A DNA stretch of 47,190 nt from Altererythrobacter sp. (GTDB lineage: Bacteria > Pseudomonadota > Alphaproteobacteria > Sphingomonadales > Sphingomonadaceae), in the NCBI GenBank assembly GCA_031178065.1, contig JAPSJS010000022.1:1-47190 (forward strand), read 5' to 3'. The translations under genes and the position numbers were made by a program. Every line of letters begins with the position of its first letter. Position 1 is the first letter of the stretch. This document shows, one piece after another, positions 1-7,359 of this stretch. The notes beneath the pieces were generated by a model, which worked only from the letters and a program-made list of their open reading frames with translations, was not told the DNA's origin and ran no database searches.

Positions 1-213
1 GCCGGAGGCCATGTCCATCAGGCTGACGATCGGCCCGGTGGCGAGGATGCCGCTGCCGGTCTCCCCCACCAGATCCTCGCGCCAGGGAAGAGCGAGTTCC
101 ACCCAGTCCGCGCCGTGCGCGACGTAGCGCATGCCGAGCCATCCGGGGTGGCCGTGTTGCAGCATGAAGGCGGCTGCGGAGGCGGGATCGAAGGGCGGCA
201 GGTCGCTGGCCAT
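1..213 (-). CDS. PaaI-type (hotdog fold) acyl-CoA thioesterase, C-terminus beyond window
   Basis: This minus-strand frame is open from the ATG at 211-213 to the window edge (71 codons visible). The visible protein reads like the N-terminal half of a PaaI/YbgC-like hotdog thioesterase: the segment LGMRYVAHGADWVELALPW followed by a GETGSGILATGPIVSLMDMA stretch, where the last part corresponds to the central hotdog helix that carries the family's active-site glycine and acidic residue. Such enzymes hydrolyse acyl-CoA thioesters in the cytoplasm. It is divergent from the 55-residue gene at 331. The C-terminal half, which would fix the subfamily, is not visible. The family call is fairly firm; the substrate is unknown. 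Confidence 0.68.
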   Translation of the reverse strand, partial: MASDLPPFDPASAAAFMLQHGHPGWLGMRYVAHGADWVELALPWREDLVGETGSGILATGPIVSLMDMASG

Positions 214-265
214 GGCAGCGCTCTACGGCAGCGGCGCCGCATTTCAATGTTCTAATTTCCCGCAG

Positions 266-295
266 CCGCGGCGGTGCGCCATCCCGTCGCCGCGG
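266..295. repeat. Perfect 8-bp inverted repeat in divergent intergenic region
   Basis: CCGCGGCG at 266-273 is mirrored by CGCCGCGG at 288-295 with a 14-base spacer. It lies between the thioesterase start (213) and the 55-residue gene start (331), so it could be an operator for divergent transcription or a leader hairpin. In DNA this GC-rich such a repeat can also arise by chance. Confidence 0.35.
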
Positions 296-330
296 GCGAA
301 ACTGCGCCCGCGCCATGAGGGGATGCCACT

Positions 331-498
331 GTGAATTTTCCGAAGATCGACCTTTCGTCGCTGCCGGCGCTGGACAAAGCCGCGGGTATGTTCGGCAGCC
401 TGTCCGACGCGGCTACGGCCGCCTCCGACGACCGCGTGGTGATCATCATGGTCTATCTCTACGAGACCGTCTCGGAGCCGACGCTGGGGCTCTTCTGA
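331..498 (+). CDS. Unrecognised 55-residue peptide, first gene of a three-gene set
   Basis: A GTG start at 331 is preceded by GAGGGG (317-322) at good spacing; the frame closes with TGA at 496-498. The product starts MNFPKIDLSSLPALDKAAGM and ends DRVVIIMVYLYETVSEPTLG-LF. The first half looks amphipathic and helical. The second half has a short hydrophobic run (VVIIMVYLY) and then a Pro/Gly-containing tail. There is no Cys and no signal peptide. The stop is 10 bases before the GTG of the next gene, so the three genes are probably co-transcribed. I do not recognise the family. A small peptide directly in front of cupin/oxygenase-like proteins could be a modified-peptide precursor, a small subunit or a chaperone-like partner; this is inference only. 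Confidence 0.6.
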   Translation: MNFPKIDLSSLPALDKAAGMFGSLSDAATAASDDRVVIIMVYLYETVSEPTLGLF

Positions 499-508
499 GG
501 GCGCGCGG

Positions 509-1480
509 GTGCGGATCGATCCGGCAATCGCGGCGCTGCGGAGCGACGGCGCTCTGCAGCGCGAGGCGCAGGCGCGGCTCGAGCGCGTCAAGGCCGCCTG
601 GCTGGCGGAGCCCGGCACGGCGACGGTGTTGCAGGCGCTCGAGCGCTACGGAGAGGGCGCGGCGCTGGCCGACTGCGCACCGCTCGCGGCACTCGTATCG
701 GAGATCGGCGCCGCGCACAGTCTCATGGGGCGGCTGATGGGCGCGATGATCGGGAGCCTGCGCGAGAACCCGCTCGGCCATGTCCCGTTCCGGCATCAGT
801 ACGCCGACGGTCTCGCCGTGCTCCAGCTCGCGCAGTCGGGCAGGGCGACGCTCTCACTGCTGCAGTACGCTCCGCCTAAGAGCGGGCCCGCACCGGATTC
901 GGTCTGTTTCACCGATGGGGAGCGGTATGAGATCTGCCTGGCGGGCATGGCGCAGGCGCGGCGCGTGACGGTCACGGGCGGCGGTCCGGACAAGGCGGAG
1001 CTGGCCTGCAGCAGCATCCGCATCGCTGCCGGCTCCTGCCTCTCCTTTGCCGGATTGCATGAGACAAAGCTTGTCGATCGGGTCGAGGGCCGGCTGATCA
1101 TGCTGCGACTGTCGCGTCCGGCGGCCAAGCCGCTGCCGAGCGTGGAATACTGTCTCGCCGACGGGGCACTGCTGCACCGGGCGGCAGGGGAGTGCCACGA
1201 GAGCCGGCAGGAGCTGATGCTGGCGGTGCTCGGCGCGATGCAGCGCCGCGATGCGGCGCCTGCGATCGCTAGCCTGACCCTGGCGGGCAGTGAGAGCCTG
1301 CGTTGGCAAGCGCTGCGCGAATGCCTGGCGCTCGACAGCGCGGTGGGCTTTCGGGAGCTGTCGCGCCTGGCGCGCGACGGAGCCGATCCGCTGCACGGAC
1401 CCGCGCGGGCATTGCGACGCGACCTCCTCGCCCAATATCCGCAACTCGCAGGCGTGGAGCGCGAACCGTGCCTCGCCTGA
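509..1480 (+). CDS. Cupin-like protein of unknown function, paralog A
   Basis: 323 residues from a GTG at 509, with GAGG (497-500) as a possible ribosome site. Not a family I recognise. An N-terminal helical part (about 1-85) is followed by a region rich in short beta strands (about 90-205), then a C-terminal helical part (about 225-320). The strand region contains FRHQYADGLAVLQL and RIAAGSCLSFAGLHETKLVD, the latter aligning by eye with GPGKLMHYRAHRDVH of the next gene. Both proteins then continue into a LxxLS/LSVSLN-like strand and a C-terminal helical tail, so they look like diverged paralogs. This copy lacks the HxH pair found in the partner (its equivalent segment reads FTDGERYEICLAG), so it may be a non-catalytic partner. 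Confidence 0.6.
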   Translation: MRIDPAIAALRSDGALQREAQARLERVKAAWLAEPGTATVLQALERYGEGAALADCAPLAALVSEIGAAHSLMGRLMGAMIGSLRENPLGHVPFRHQYADGLAVLQLAQSGRATLSLLQYAPPKSGPAPDSVCFTDGERYEICLAGMAQARRVTVTGGGPDKAELACSSIRIAAGSCLSFAGLHETKLVDRVEGRLIMLRLSRPAAKPLPSVEYCLADGALLHRAAGECHESRQELMLAVLGAMQRRDAAPAIASLTLAGSESLRWQALRECLALDSAVGFRELSRLARDGADPLHGPARALRRDLLAQYPQLAGVEREPCLA

Positions 1481-2373
1481 TCGAAGGGGAGGATCTTGCC
1501 TCCTGCTCGCTCAGGGAGGCCGTCCATGCGATCGATGCCGCAGGCTTCGATCCGCGTGAGGAGGACAGCTTGCTGCATGCGGCCCGATGGCTCCAGCGCC
1601 TGGGCAACAATGCCTCTTTTCTCGGGGATCATATCACAGCGCAGCTCACGGCAGGTTACGCCGGTGAGGCGACGGAAAGTGCCTACGGACCGCAGGCCAT
1701 CGTTCTTTCGGGCATGCGGAACGGCTTCTTTCTGCGTGCGAACGTGTGGCCGTCGGAGCGCGATCACGCTTTCCGCACGAGTGGCGGGCGCAGCTTCGTC
1801 TACGGAATCCCGCACGACCACAATTTTGATTTCCTGACCGTCGGCTACTTCGGCCCCGGTTATCGCAGCGATTACTACGAGTACGACTACGAGGCGGTTG
1901 CGGGGCGGCACGGGGAGAGGGCGGGCCTGCATTTCGTCGAGCGCAGCGCGCTCGGCCCCGGCAAGCTGATGCACTACCGCGCACACCGCGACGTTCACCG
2001 CCAGTTGCCGCCCGAAAGCCTATCCGTCTCGCTCAACGTCGTTGCCGCGGATCCCGCCGCGGGCTGGTTCGATCAGTACGGCTTCGATGTCGAGGCGGAC
2101 ACGGTGACGGGCGTGCTCAACCCGACCTCGACAGAAGTGTTTCTGCGCCTCGCTGTCGGCCTAGGTGGAGCCGAAGCATTGGACCTCGCCGAACGGTTCG
2201 GCAGGAGCCACCCCAGCGACCGGCTCCGCCTCGCCTGCTTCGAGGCGAGGGCGGTCGCGGCCCACGGTCCGGCAAGCGCCGACGCCATCTGGCGAGAGGC
2301 CGAACTCGGCGGCAGCCGGCTCGTGGCAGAGGAGGCGAGCTTGCGGCGGCGAATGCTGTCGTCGTCCGCATAG
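1468..2373 (+). CDS. Cupin-like putative metal-dependent protein, paralog B
   Basis: 301 residues from GTG 1468, which overlaps the stop of the preceding gene by 13 bases. The frame stays open upstream to about 1303, but that part reads like a shadow (Arg/Ala/Pro-rich), so 1468 is preferred. About 1-70 is helical. Residues 73-190 look like a cupin or 2-oxoglutarate-oxygenase-like barrel: IPHDHNFDFLTVGYFGPGY gives an HxH pair at 116/118, and PGKLMHYRAHRDVH gives His 169, 173 and 177, matching the spacing idea of cupin motifs 1 and 2. A helical tail (about 220-301) follows. Metal binding is inferred; no acidic residue of the canonical cupin motif 1 is obvious. It probably acts with the two upstream genes. 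Function unknown. Confidence 0.62.
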   Translation: MPRLIEGEDLASCSLREAVHAIDAAGFDPREEDSLLHAARWLQRLGNNASFLGDHITAQLTAGYAGEATESAYGPQAIVLSGMRNGFFLRANVWPSERDHAFRTSGGRSFVYGIPHDHNFDFLTVGYFGPGYRSDYYEYDYEAVAGRHGERAGLHFVERSALGPGKLMHYRAHRDVHRQLPPESLSVSLNVVAADPAAGWFDQYGFDVEADTVTGVLNPTSTEVFLRLAVGLGGAEALDLAERFGRSHPSDRLRLACFEARAVAAHGPASADAIWREAELGGSRLVAEEASLRRRMLSSSA

Positions 2374-2512
2374 GCGAGGCACGCGAAAGCGGGGATCGCC
2401 ATCTCAGCATTCGCGGGGTGGTGGAGATTGTGCAGAAAACCGCTCCACGCCCCCGCGTGCCAACGCCCTGCCGCAGCGCCACGGTCGCACCCTCGGGAAA
2501 TCGTATTCGCGT

Positions 2513-2540
2513 TTGACCTCACGCGCCGCGCCGGTAAGAG
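2513..2540 (+). promoter_or_regulatory. Possible sigma70-type promoter for the trehalose cluster
   Basis: TTGACC (2513-2518) and TAAGAG (2535-2540) are separated by 16 bases. The -10 is only 9 bases upstream of the otsB ATG at 2550, so any transcript from it would be nearly leaderless. The rest of the 2374-2512 gap shows no clear signal beyond a degenerate repeat near 2391-2440. Confidence 0.35.
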
Positions 2541-2549
2541 GCAGCGCGG

Positions 2550-3293
2550 ATGAGCGATGTGATCGACCTTCCTCCGCCGCCCCCGCTCGATCGGCTGGCG
2601 GACGCGCGCGAGATCGCGCTGTTTCTCGACTTCGACGGCACTCTGGTGGACCTGGCGCATACGCCCGGCGCGATCGTAGTGCCGCCCGACCTCGGCAGCC
2701 GGTTGCGCGCTTTGGCGGAGCGGCTCAGCGGGCGGCTTGCGCTGATTTCGGGCCGTTCGCTGGAAGACCTCGGCGGACACTGCCCGATCGACGGCATTGC
2801 CTGCGCCGGCTCCCACGGCGCTGCGCGCCGGGACGCCGCGGGAATGGCGCTGGGAGAACCCGCTCTCGCGATCGCGCCCGAGGCTCTCGATGCCTTGCGC
2901 ACCGGCGCGCGCGAGTTCGGGCTGATGCTGGAGGCGAAGCCCCACGGCGCGGCGCTCCATTACCGCACGCACCCGGAACGCGCAGACCTTGCCCGGGCGC
3001 TGGCAGACGAGGTCGCCGCGCGCTTCGAGCTGGCCATCAAGCCGGGTAAGGGCGTGGTCGAGCTGACGCAGACCGGTGCCAACAAGGGCGGGGCGGTCCG
3101 CGCCTTCCTCGCGCTGCGGCCTTTCGCCGGCGCGCTGCCGGTATTCATCGGCGACGACGTGACCGACGAGGACGGCATGGTGGCCTGCGAGGAAGCCGGC
3201 GGCTTCGGCATCCTCGTTGGCGACCGCACGCCGACTACGGCACGCTATCGCCTTCCTCACGTTTCCGCCGTCTATGAATGGTTGAGCCTGTGA
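2550..3293 (+). CDS. otsB: Trehalose-6-phosphate phosphatase
   Basis: 247 residues, normal length for the HAD-superfamily OtsB enzyme that removes the phosphate from trehalose 6-phosphate in the cytoplasm. HAD motif I is DFDGTLVD at 27-34 (nucleophile Asp 27, acid/base Asp 29). Motif II is LALISGRS near 67-74. The family's KPHGAALHYR stretch and the Lys of KPGKGVVEL follow, and motif IV is GDDVTDEDG from 201. It is the first gene of a cluster with a GH15 hydrolase and otsA. The stop overlaps the start region of the hydrolase, implying translational coupling. Firm call. Confidence 0.93.
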   Translation: MSDVIDLPPPPPLDRLADAREIALFLDFDGTLVDLAHTPGAIVVPPDLGSRLRALAERLSGRLALISGRSLEDLGGHCPIDGIACAGSHGAARRDAAGMALGEPALAIAPEALDALRTGAREFGLMLEAKPHGAALHYRTHPERADLARALADEVAARFELAIKPGKGVVELTQTGANKGGAVRAFLALRPFAGALPVFIGDDVTDEDGMVACEEAGGFGILVGDRTPTTARYRLPHVSAVYEWLSL

Positions 3294-5092
3294 CCGATCC
3301 GAACCAAGCCTCGCTCGAACTCTGGCCCATCGGAAACTGCCAGGTCAGCGGCCTGATCGACACCAAGGGCGCGCTCGTCTGGGGTTGCGTGCCCCGCGTC
3401 GATGGCGATCCGGTGTTCTGTTCGTTGCTGAACGGCAACGAGCAGGACCGCGGCGTCTGGCGTTTCGAGCTTGAGGGGCAAGTCGCCGCCACGCAGTATT
3501 ACGAGCGCAACACGCCGATCCTCGTTACCCGGCTTGAGGCGGAGGATGGCAGCGCGGTCGAGATCCGCGATTTCTGTCCGCGCTTCGAGCGCTCAGGTCG
3601 CATGTATCGCCCGGTGGCCTACGTCCGCATCGTCCATCCGGTCGCGGGTACGCCCCGGATGAAGGTCGTGCTGCGCCCGACGCGGGACTACGGCGCGCAG
3701 CTCGCCGAGACCACCAACGGCACCAATCACATCCGCTATCTCGTGGGCGGGCAGGCCATGCGGATGAGCACCGATGCGCCGGTGGGCTATGTTCTTTCCG
3801 GCCGCACCTACCGAGTCGAGAGCGATCAGCACTTCTTCCTCGGCCCGGACGAGCCGTTCTCGGGCAACCTGCGCGCCGAGCTGCGGCAGATGGACGAGCT
3901 GACGCGCAAATACTGGACCCTGTGGGTGCGGGGCTTGCACATTCCGCTCGAGTGGCAGGACGAAGTCATCCGCTGCGCGATTGCCCTCAAGCTGTGCCAG
4001 CACGAGGAAACCGGCGCGATCGTCGCTGCGCTGACCACCTCGATACCCGAAGCGCCGCACAGCGAGCGCAACTGGGACTACCGCTTCTGCTGGATTCGCG
4101 ATTCGTACTTCACCGTCCAGGCTCTCAATCGGATCGGTGCGCTCGACGTGCTGGAGAAATATCTGTCCTACCTGCGCAATATCGTCGATTCGGCGCAGGG
4201 CGGTCAGATTCAACCGCTCTACTCGGTGATGGGCGACACTGTGCTCGACGAGAGCACTGCGGCGCAGCTGGCCGGCTACCGCGAGATGGGCCCGGTGCGG
4301 ATCGGCAACGCGGCCTACTTTCAGGTCCAGCACGACTGCTATGGCCAGATCGTCATGCCGACGGCCCAGGCCTTCTTCGACCGGCGGCTGCTGCGCATGG
4401 CCGACGAGCACGACTTCGCCAGCTTGGAGAAAGTAGGCGAGATGGCGTGGAAGATGCACGACCAGCCGGATGCCGGGCTGTGGGAGTTCCGCACCCGGCA
4501 GGAGGTCCACACCTACTCCGCCGTCATGTGCTGGGCCGCCTGCGACCGCCTGGCCAACGTCGCGGCGCATCTCGGCCGGGAAGACCGGCGCAAGCTCTGG
4601 CGCGAGCGGGCGGACGCAATACGCGACCGGATCGAGCGCGAGTCCTGGGTCGAGAGCGAAGAGGGCGGGCACTACGGCGCCAGCTTTCAGAGCGACTACC
4701 TCGACGCGAGCCTGCTGCAGATGGTCGAACTGCGCTTCCTGCGGCCCGACGACCCGCGCTTCAAGACCACCTTCGCCGCCATCGAGACGGCGCTCCGCCG
4801 TGGTGAGCACATGCTTCGCTACGCCAGCGAGGACGACTTCGGCCTGCCAGAAACCGCCTTCAACGTCTGCACGTTCTGGTTGATCGAAGCGCTCCACATG
4901 GCCGGTCGCGACGAGGAAGCGCGCGGCCTGTTCGAGACGATGCTGTCGCACCGCACGGCCTCGGGAATGCTCTCCGAAGACCTCGATTTCGACACCGGCG
5001 AACTGTGGGGGAACTTCCCCCAGACCTACTCGCTTGTAGGGATAATCAACTGCGCCGGCCTTTTGTCCAAACCGTGGAGTGAAGTGCGATAA
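3278..5092 (+). CDS. Glycoside hydrolase family 15 (glucoamylase/trehalase-like)
   Basis: 604 residues from ATG 3278; a GTG at 3290, overlapping the otsB stop as GTGA, is an equally reasonable start and gives 600. The N-terminal beta domain starts LELWPIGNCQVSGLIDTKGA. The (alpha/alpha)6 barrel carries the GH15 signature ERNWDYRFCWIRDSYFTVQA and, near the C-terminus, ETAFNVCTFWLIEALHMAGR, which holds the second carboxylate region. Cytoplasmic, no signal peptide. GH15 members hydrolyse alpha-glucosides; bacterial members placed beside ots genes are often trehalases or act on related glucans, but the substrate cannot be read from the sequence. It lies between otsB and otsA and overlaps both reading frames. 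Confidence 0.88.
   Translation: MVEPVTDPNQASLELWPIGNCQVSGLIDTKGALVWGCVPRVDGDPVFCSLLNGNEQDRGVWRFELEGQVAATQYYERNTPILVTRLEAEDGSAVEIRDFCPRFERSGRMYRPVAYVRIVHPVAGTPRMKVVLRPTRDYGAQLAETTNGTNHIRYLVGGQAMRMSTDAPVGYVLSGRTYRVESDQHFFLGPDEPFSGNLRAELRQMDELTRKYWTLWVRGLHIPLEWQDEVIRCAIALKLCQHEETGAIVAALTTSIPEAPHSERNWDYRFCWIRDSYFTVQALNRIGALDVLEKYLSYLRNIVDSAQGGQIQPLYSVMGDTVLDESTAAQLAGYREMGPVRIGNAAYFQVQHDCYGQIVMPTAQAFFDRRLLRMADEHDFASLEKVGEMAWKMHDQPDAGLWEFRTRQEVHTYSAVMCWAACDRLANVAAHLGREDRRKLWRERADAIRDRIERESWVESEEGGHYGASFQSDYLDASLLQMVELRFLRPDDPRFKTTFAAIETALRRGEHMLRYASEDDFGLPETAFNVCTFWLIEALHMAGRDEEARGLFETMLSHRTASGMLSEDLDFDTGELWGNFPQTYSLVGIINCAGLLSKPWSEVR
5076..5091 (+). promoter_or_regulatory. Ribosome binding site and ATA initiation site of otsA
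   Basis: GGAG at 5076-5079 lies 9 bases before ATA at 5089-5091. The ATA overlaps the TAA stop of the GH15 gene (5090-5092) as ATAA, in exactly the place where an ATGA overlap would be expected. Confidence 0.6.
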
Positions 5093-6480
5093 GTCGTCTC
5101 GTCGTCATCTCGAATCGCGTCGCCGTTCCCAAAGCTCGAGGGGCGGCCGGTGCTCAGGGAGGATTGGCGGGCGCGCTCAACGCGGCGCTCAAGAAACATG
5201 GCGGCATCTGGTTCGGCTGGTCGGGGCAGGAGTGCGAGGAGTTCAGCGGCAACATCAACATGCAGCGGCATGAAGGGGTGACGACCGCTACAGTCGACCT
5301 GCCGCACCAGGACATCGAGGAATACTACAACGGCTACGCCAACTCGACCCTGTGGCCGCTTTTCCACTTTCGCCTCGACCTGACAGAGTACGAGCGCGAG
5401 ACCGGCAAGGGCTACGAGCGCGTCAACGAGCGCTTCGCCGACAGCGTCGGGCCCCTGATCGAGCCGGACGATCTTGTCTGGGTCCACGACTATCACTTGA
5501 TCCCACTCGGCGCGCGCCTGCGCTCCCGCGGACTGAAGAACCGGATCGGATTCTTCCTTCATACGCCCTGGCCGCCTACCCGGCTGTTCGTCTCACTGCC
5601 CTTCCACGAGCGGCTGGTGCAGACGATGCTCGAGTACGATCTGATCGGCTTCCAGACCGATGAGTGGCTCGAGAGCTTCGTTCACTACTGCGAGAAAGCG
5701 CTCGGCGCCGAAGTGGATGAGGCGACCGGGACGATCACGTACGAAGGGCGCAAGACCATCGCACGCGCCTATCCTATCGGGATCGACTACGACCATGTGC
5801 GGGCGCAGGCGGACACCGGCGAGGCGCGGCAAGCGGCGCAGCGGCTGCTGTCGAGCACGCGGCGACGCACGGCGATGATCGGTGTCGACCGGCTCGACTA
5901 TTCGAAAGGCCTGCCCGAGCGGATCGACGGCATCGGGCGCTTCTTCGACAACTATCCGGAGCGCGTGCGAGATCTCGTATTCATCCAGATCGCGCCGCCG
6001 AGCCGCGAAAACGTCGAGTCCTACCAGGACATCCGCGCCACGCTCGAACAGAAGATCGGCCAGATCAACGGCGCACGAACCGAAGTCGACATCGTGCCGA
6101 TCCGCTACGTCAACCGAGGCCACACCCTGGCCGAGCTGTGCGGGTTCTATCGCGCAGCGAAGATCGGGCTGGTCACGCCGCTGCGGGACGGGATGAATCT
6201 CGTGGCCAAGGAATACGTCGCAGCGCAGGATCCGGAGGACCCAGGCGTCCTGATTCTGTCGCGCTTCGCCGGAGCCGCGCTGCAGCTGCAGGACGCGGTT
6301 CTCGTCAACCCGCACAGCCCTGACGACCTAGCGCATGCGATTCACACCGCGCTCGACATGCCGATCGAGGAGCGTCGGCGGCGGTGGGAGGCCATGATCG
6401 AGACGGTGGCCAACGACAACGTCCAGCGCTGGACGGAGAACTTCACCTCCGACCTCGCGGGACCGGAAGCGGAGCGCTGA
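5089..6480 (+). CDS. otsA: Trehalose-6-phosphate synthase, apparent ATA start
   Basis: GT20 glycosyltransferase joining UDP-glucose and glucose 6-phosphate. The conserved N-terminus is encoded from 5089: (M)SRLVVISNRVAVPKARGAA, including the NR pair and the GG of AQGGLAG that bind substrate in E. coli OtsA. In frame before this there is a TGA at 5080-5082 and only AGT-GCG-ATA, so no ATG, GTG or TTG can start the complete protein. ATA at 5089 has GGAG 9 bases upstream. The first conventional in-frame start, TTG 5164, would remove 25 residues including the substrate loop. Later motifs are intact: VWVHDYHLIPLGARLR, FFLHTPWPP, GVDRLDYSKGLPER, RDGMNLVAKEY. From ATA the protein has 463 residues, a normal length. 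Gene identity is certain; the ATA start is an inference and could also be a sequencing error. Confidence 0.9.
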   Translation: MSRLVVISNRVAVPKARGAAGAQGGLAGALNAALKKHGGIWFGWSGQECEEFSGNINMQRHEGVTTATVDLPHQDIEEYYNGYANSTLWPLFHFRLDLTEYERETGKGYERVNERFADSVGPLIEPDDLVWVHDYHLIPLGARLRSRGLKNRIGFFLHTPWPPTRLFVSLPFHERLVQTMLEYDLIGFQTDEWLESFVHYCEKALGAEVDEATGTITYEGRKTIARAYPIGIDYDHVRAQADTGEARQAAQRLLSSTRRRTAMIGVDRLDYSKGLPERIDGIGRFFDNYPERVRDLVFIQIAPPSRENVESYQDIRATLEQKIGQINGARTEVDIVPIRYVNRGHTLAELCGFYRAAKIGLVTPLRDGMNLVAKEYVAAQDPEDPGVLILSRFAGAALQLQDAVLVNPHSPDDLAHAIHTALDMPIEERRRRWEAMIETVANDNVQRWTENFTSDLAGPEAER

Positions 6481-6506
6481 CATCGGCTTGTGCCCTGCGA
6501 GGCGAG

Positions 6507-7316
6507 ATGGCAGGGCCTCCTTCCATGAACCAACAACGCGTCGTCGCGCTGGAAGGCGTGCACAATTTCCGCGACTACGGCGGCTATCCGATCGCAGACG
6601 GGGGCCGCTTGCGGAGCGGGCTGCTCTACCGCTCGGGCCAGCATGTCGGGGCGAGCGACGCCGATCTCGCCAAGATAGATGCGCTCGGGCTGCGCCACGT
6701 GATCGACTTTCGCGGGGCGAGCGAGCGGCAAAGCTACCCGTGCCGGCGGGCGGACGGCTTTTGCGCCGAGGTCATCGCTTACGAGGGGGAGACCGCCAAC
6801 CTCGCCCCTCATGTGGAAGCCGCAGGCGGCGTGCTCACGCTCGATGGCGCGCACCGGGCGATGGAGCGCATCTACCGCAACCTCCCCAACCGTGAGCCGG
6901 TGCTGTGGGTTATGCGACAGTACTTCGCGACTCTTGCGCGGGGGCCAGCGGAAGGGGGCGGTGCGAGCCTCGTCCACTGCCTTGCGGGCAAGGACCGCAC
7001 GGGCATGGCGGTGGCGCTGCTCCATCACGCTCTCGGCGTTCACCCCGACGATGCGATGGAGGATTTCCTCCTCACCAACGTCGCCGGCAATATCGAGGCG
7101 CGCATTGCCGCAGGGGGCGAGACGATCCGCGCGAAGTACGGCGCGGTCGACGACGAGACGATCCGCGTGCTGATGGGCGTCGACGCGCGCTATCTCCACG
7201 CCATGCGCAAAGCTGTGGAGGAGGCGCACGGTTCGCTCGACGCCTTCCTCGCCGATGTGCTGGAGGTTGACGAGGCGCGGCGCGAGGCGCTGCGCTTGCA
7301 TCTCGTCGAAGCCTGA
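6507..7316 (+). CDS. Tyrosine-protein phosphatase (CX5R type, Y_phosphatase3-like)
   Basis: 269 residues from ATG 6507 (GAGG about 5 bases upstream); ATG 6525 would give 263. The N-terminal signature HNFRDYGGYPIADGGRLRSG and the P-loop HCLAGKDRTG (His 157, Cys 158, Arg 164) identify the family that includes Mycobacterium PtpB-like and other bacterial phosphatases, some with lipid phosphatase activity. Cys 158 would be the nucleophile. No signal peptide, so cytoplasmic. It starts 26 bases after otsA and is probably transcribed with the trehalose genes; the substrate is unknown. Confidence 0.87.
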   Translation: MAGPPSMNQQRVVALEGVHNFRDYGGYPIADGGRLRSGLLYRSGQHVGASDADLAKIDALGLRHVIDFRGASERQSYPCRRADGFCAEVIAYEGETANLAPHVEAAGGVLTLDGAHRAMERIYRNLPNREPVLWVMRQYFATLARGPAEGGGASLVHCLAGKDRTGMAVALLHHALGVHPDDAMEDFLLTNVAGNIEARIAAGGETIRAKYGAVDDETIRVLMGVDARYLHAMRKAVEEAHGSLDAFLADVLEVDEARREALRLHLVEA

Positions 7317-7359
7317 CCCACCTGAGGGTCGGATCGTCAATCGGAACGGAATATCTCGC

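Noticed and set aside
1303-1467. Longer start for the third gene of the unknown set
   Set aside because: These codons overlap the second gene and read as Arg/Ala/Pro-rich filler; GTG 1468 gives a compact overlap instead.
796-1998. 400-codon minus-strand frame over the cupin-like genes
   Set aside because: The plus-strand genes have ribosome sites, overlapping stops and a mutual resemblance; the minus frame is Arg/Ser-rich and shows no fold-like pattern.
2391-2440. Degenerate copy of the 25-bp repeat element
   Set aside because: The words GCGAAAGCGGGGATC and ATTCGCGGGG are only loosely similar, and the arms do not pair well.
2374-2512. EcfG-type (GGAAC-N16/17-CGTT) promoter before the trehalose genes
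   Set aside because: I looked for it because trehalose genes are often stress-controlled; the bases do not match.
3593-4951. 452-codon minus-strand frame over the GH15 gene
   Set aside because: Antisense to a clearly conserved enzyme and of non-protein-like composition.
5164-6480. TTG 5164 as the start of otsA
   Set aside because: It would remove the conserved VVISNRVAVP stretch needed for substrate binding, which is encoded intact just upstream.
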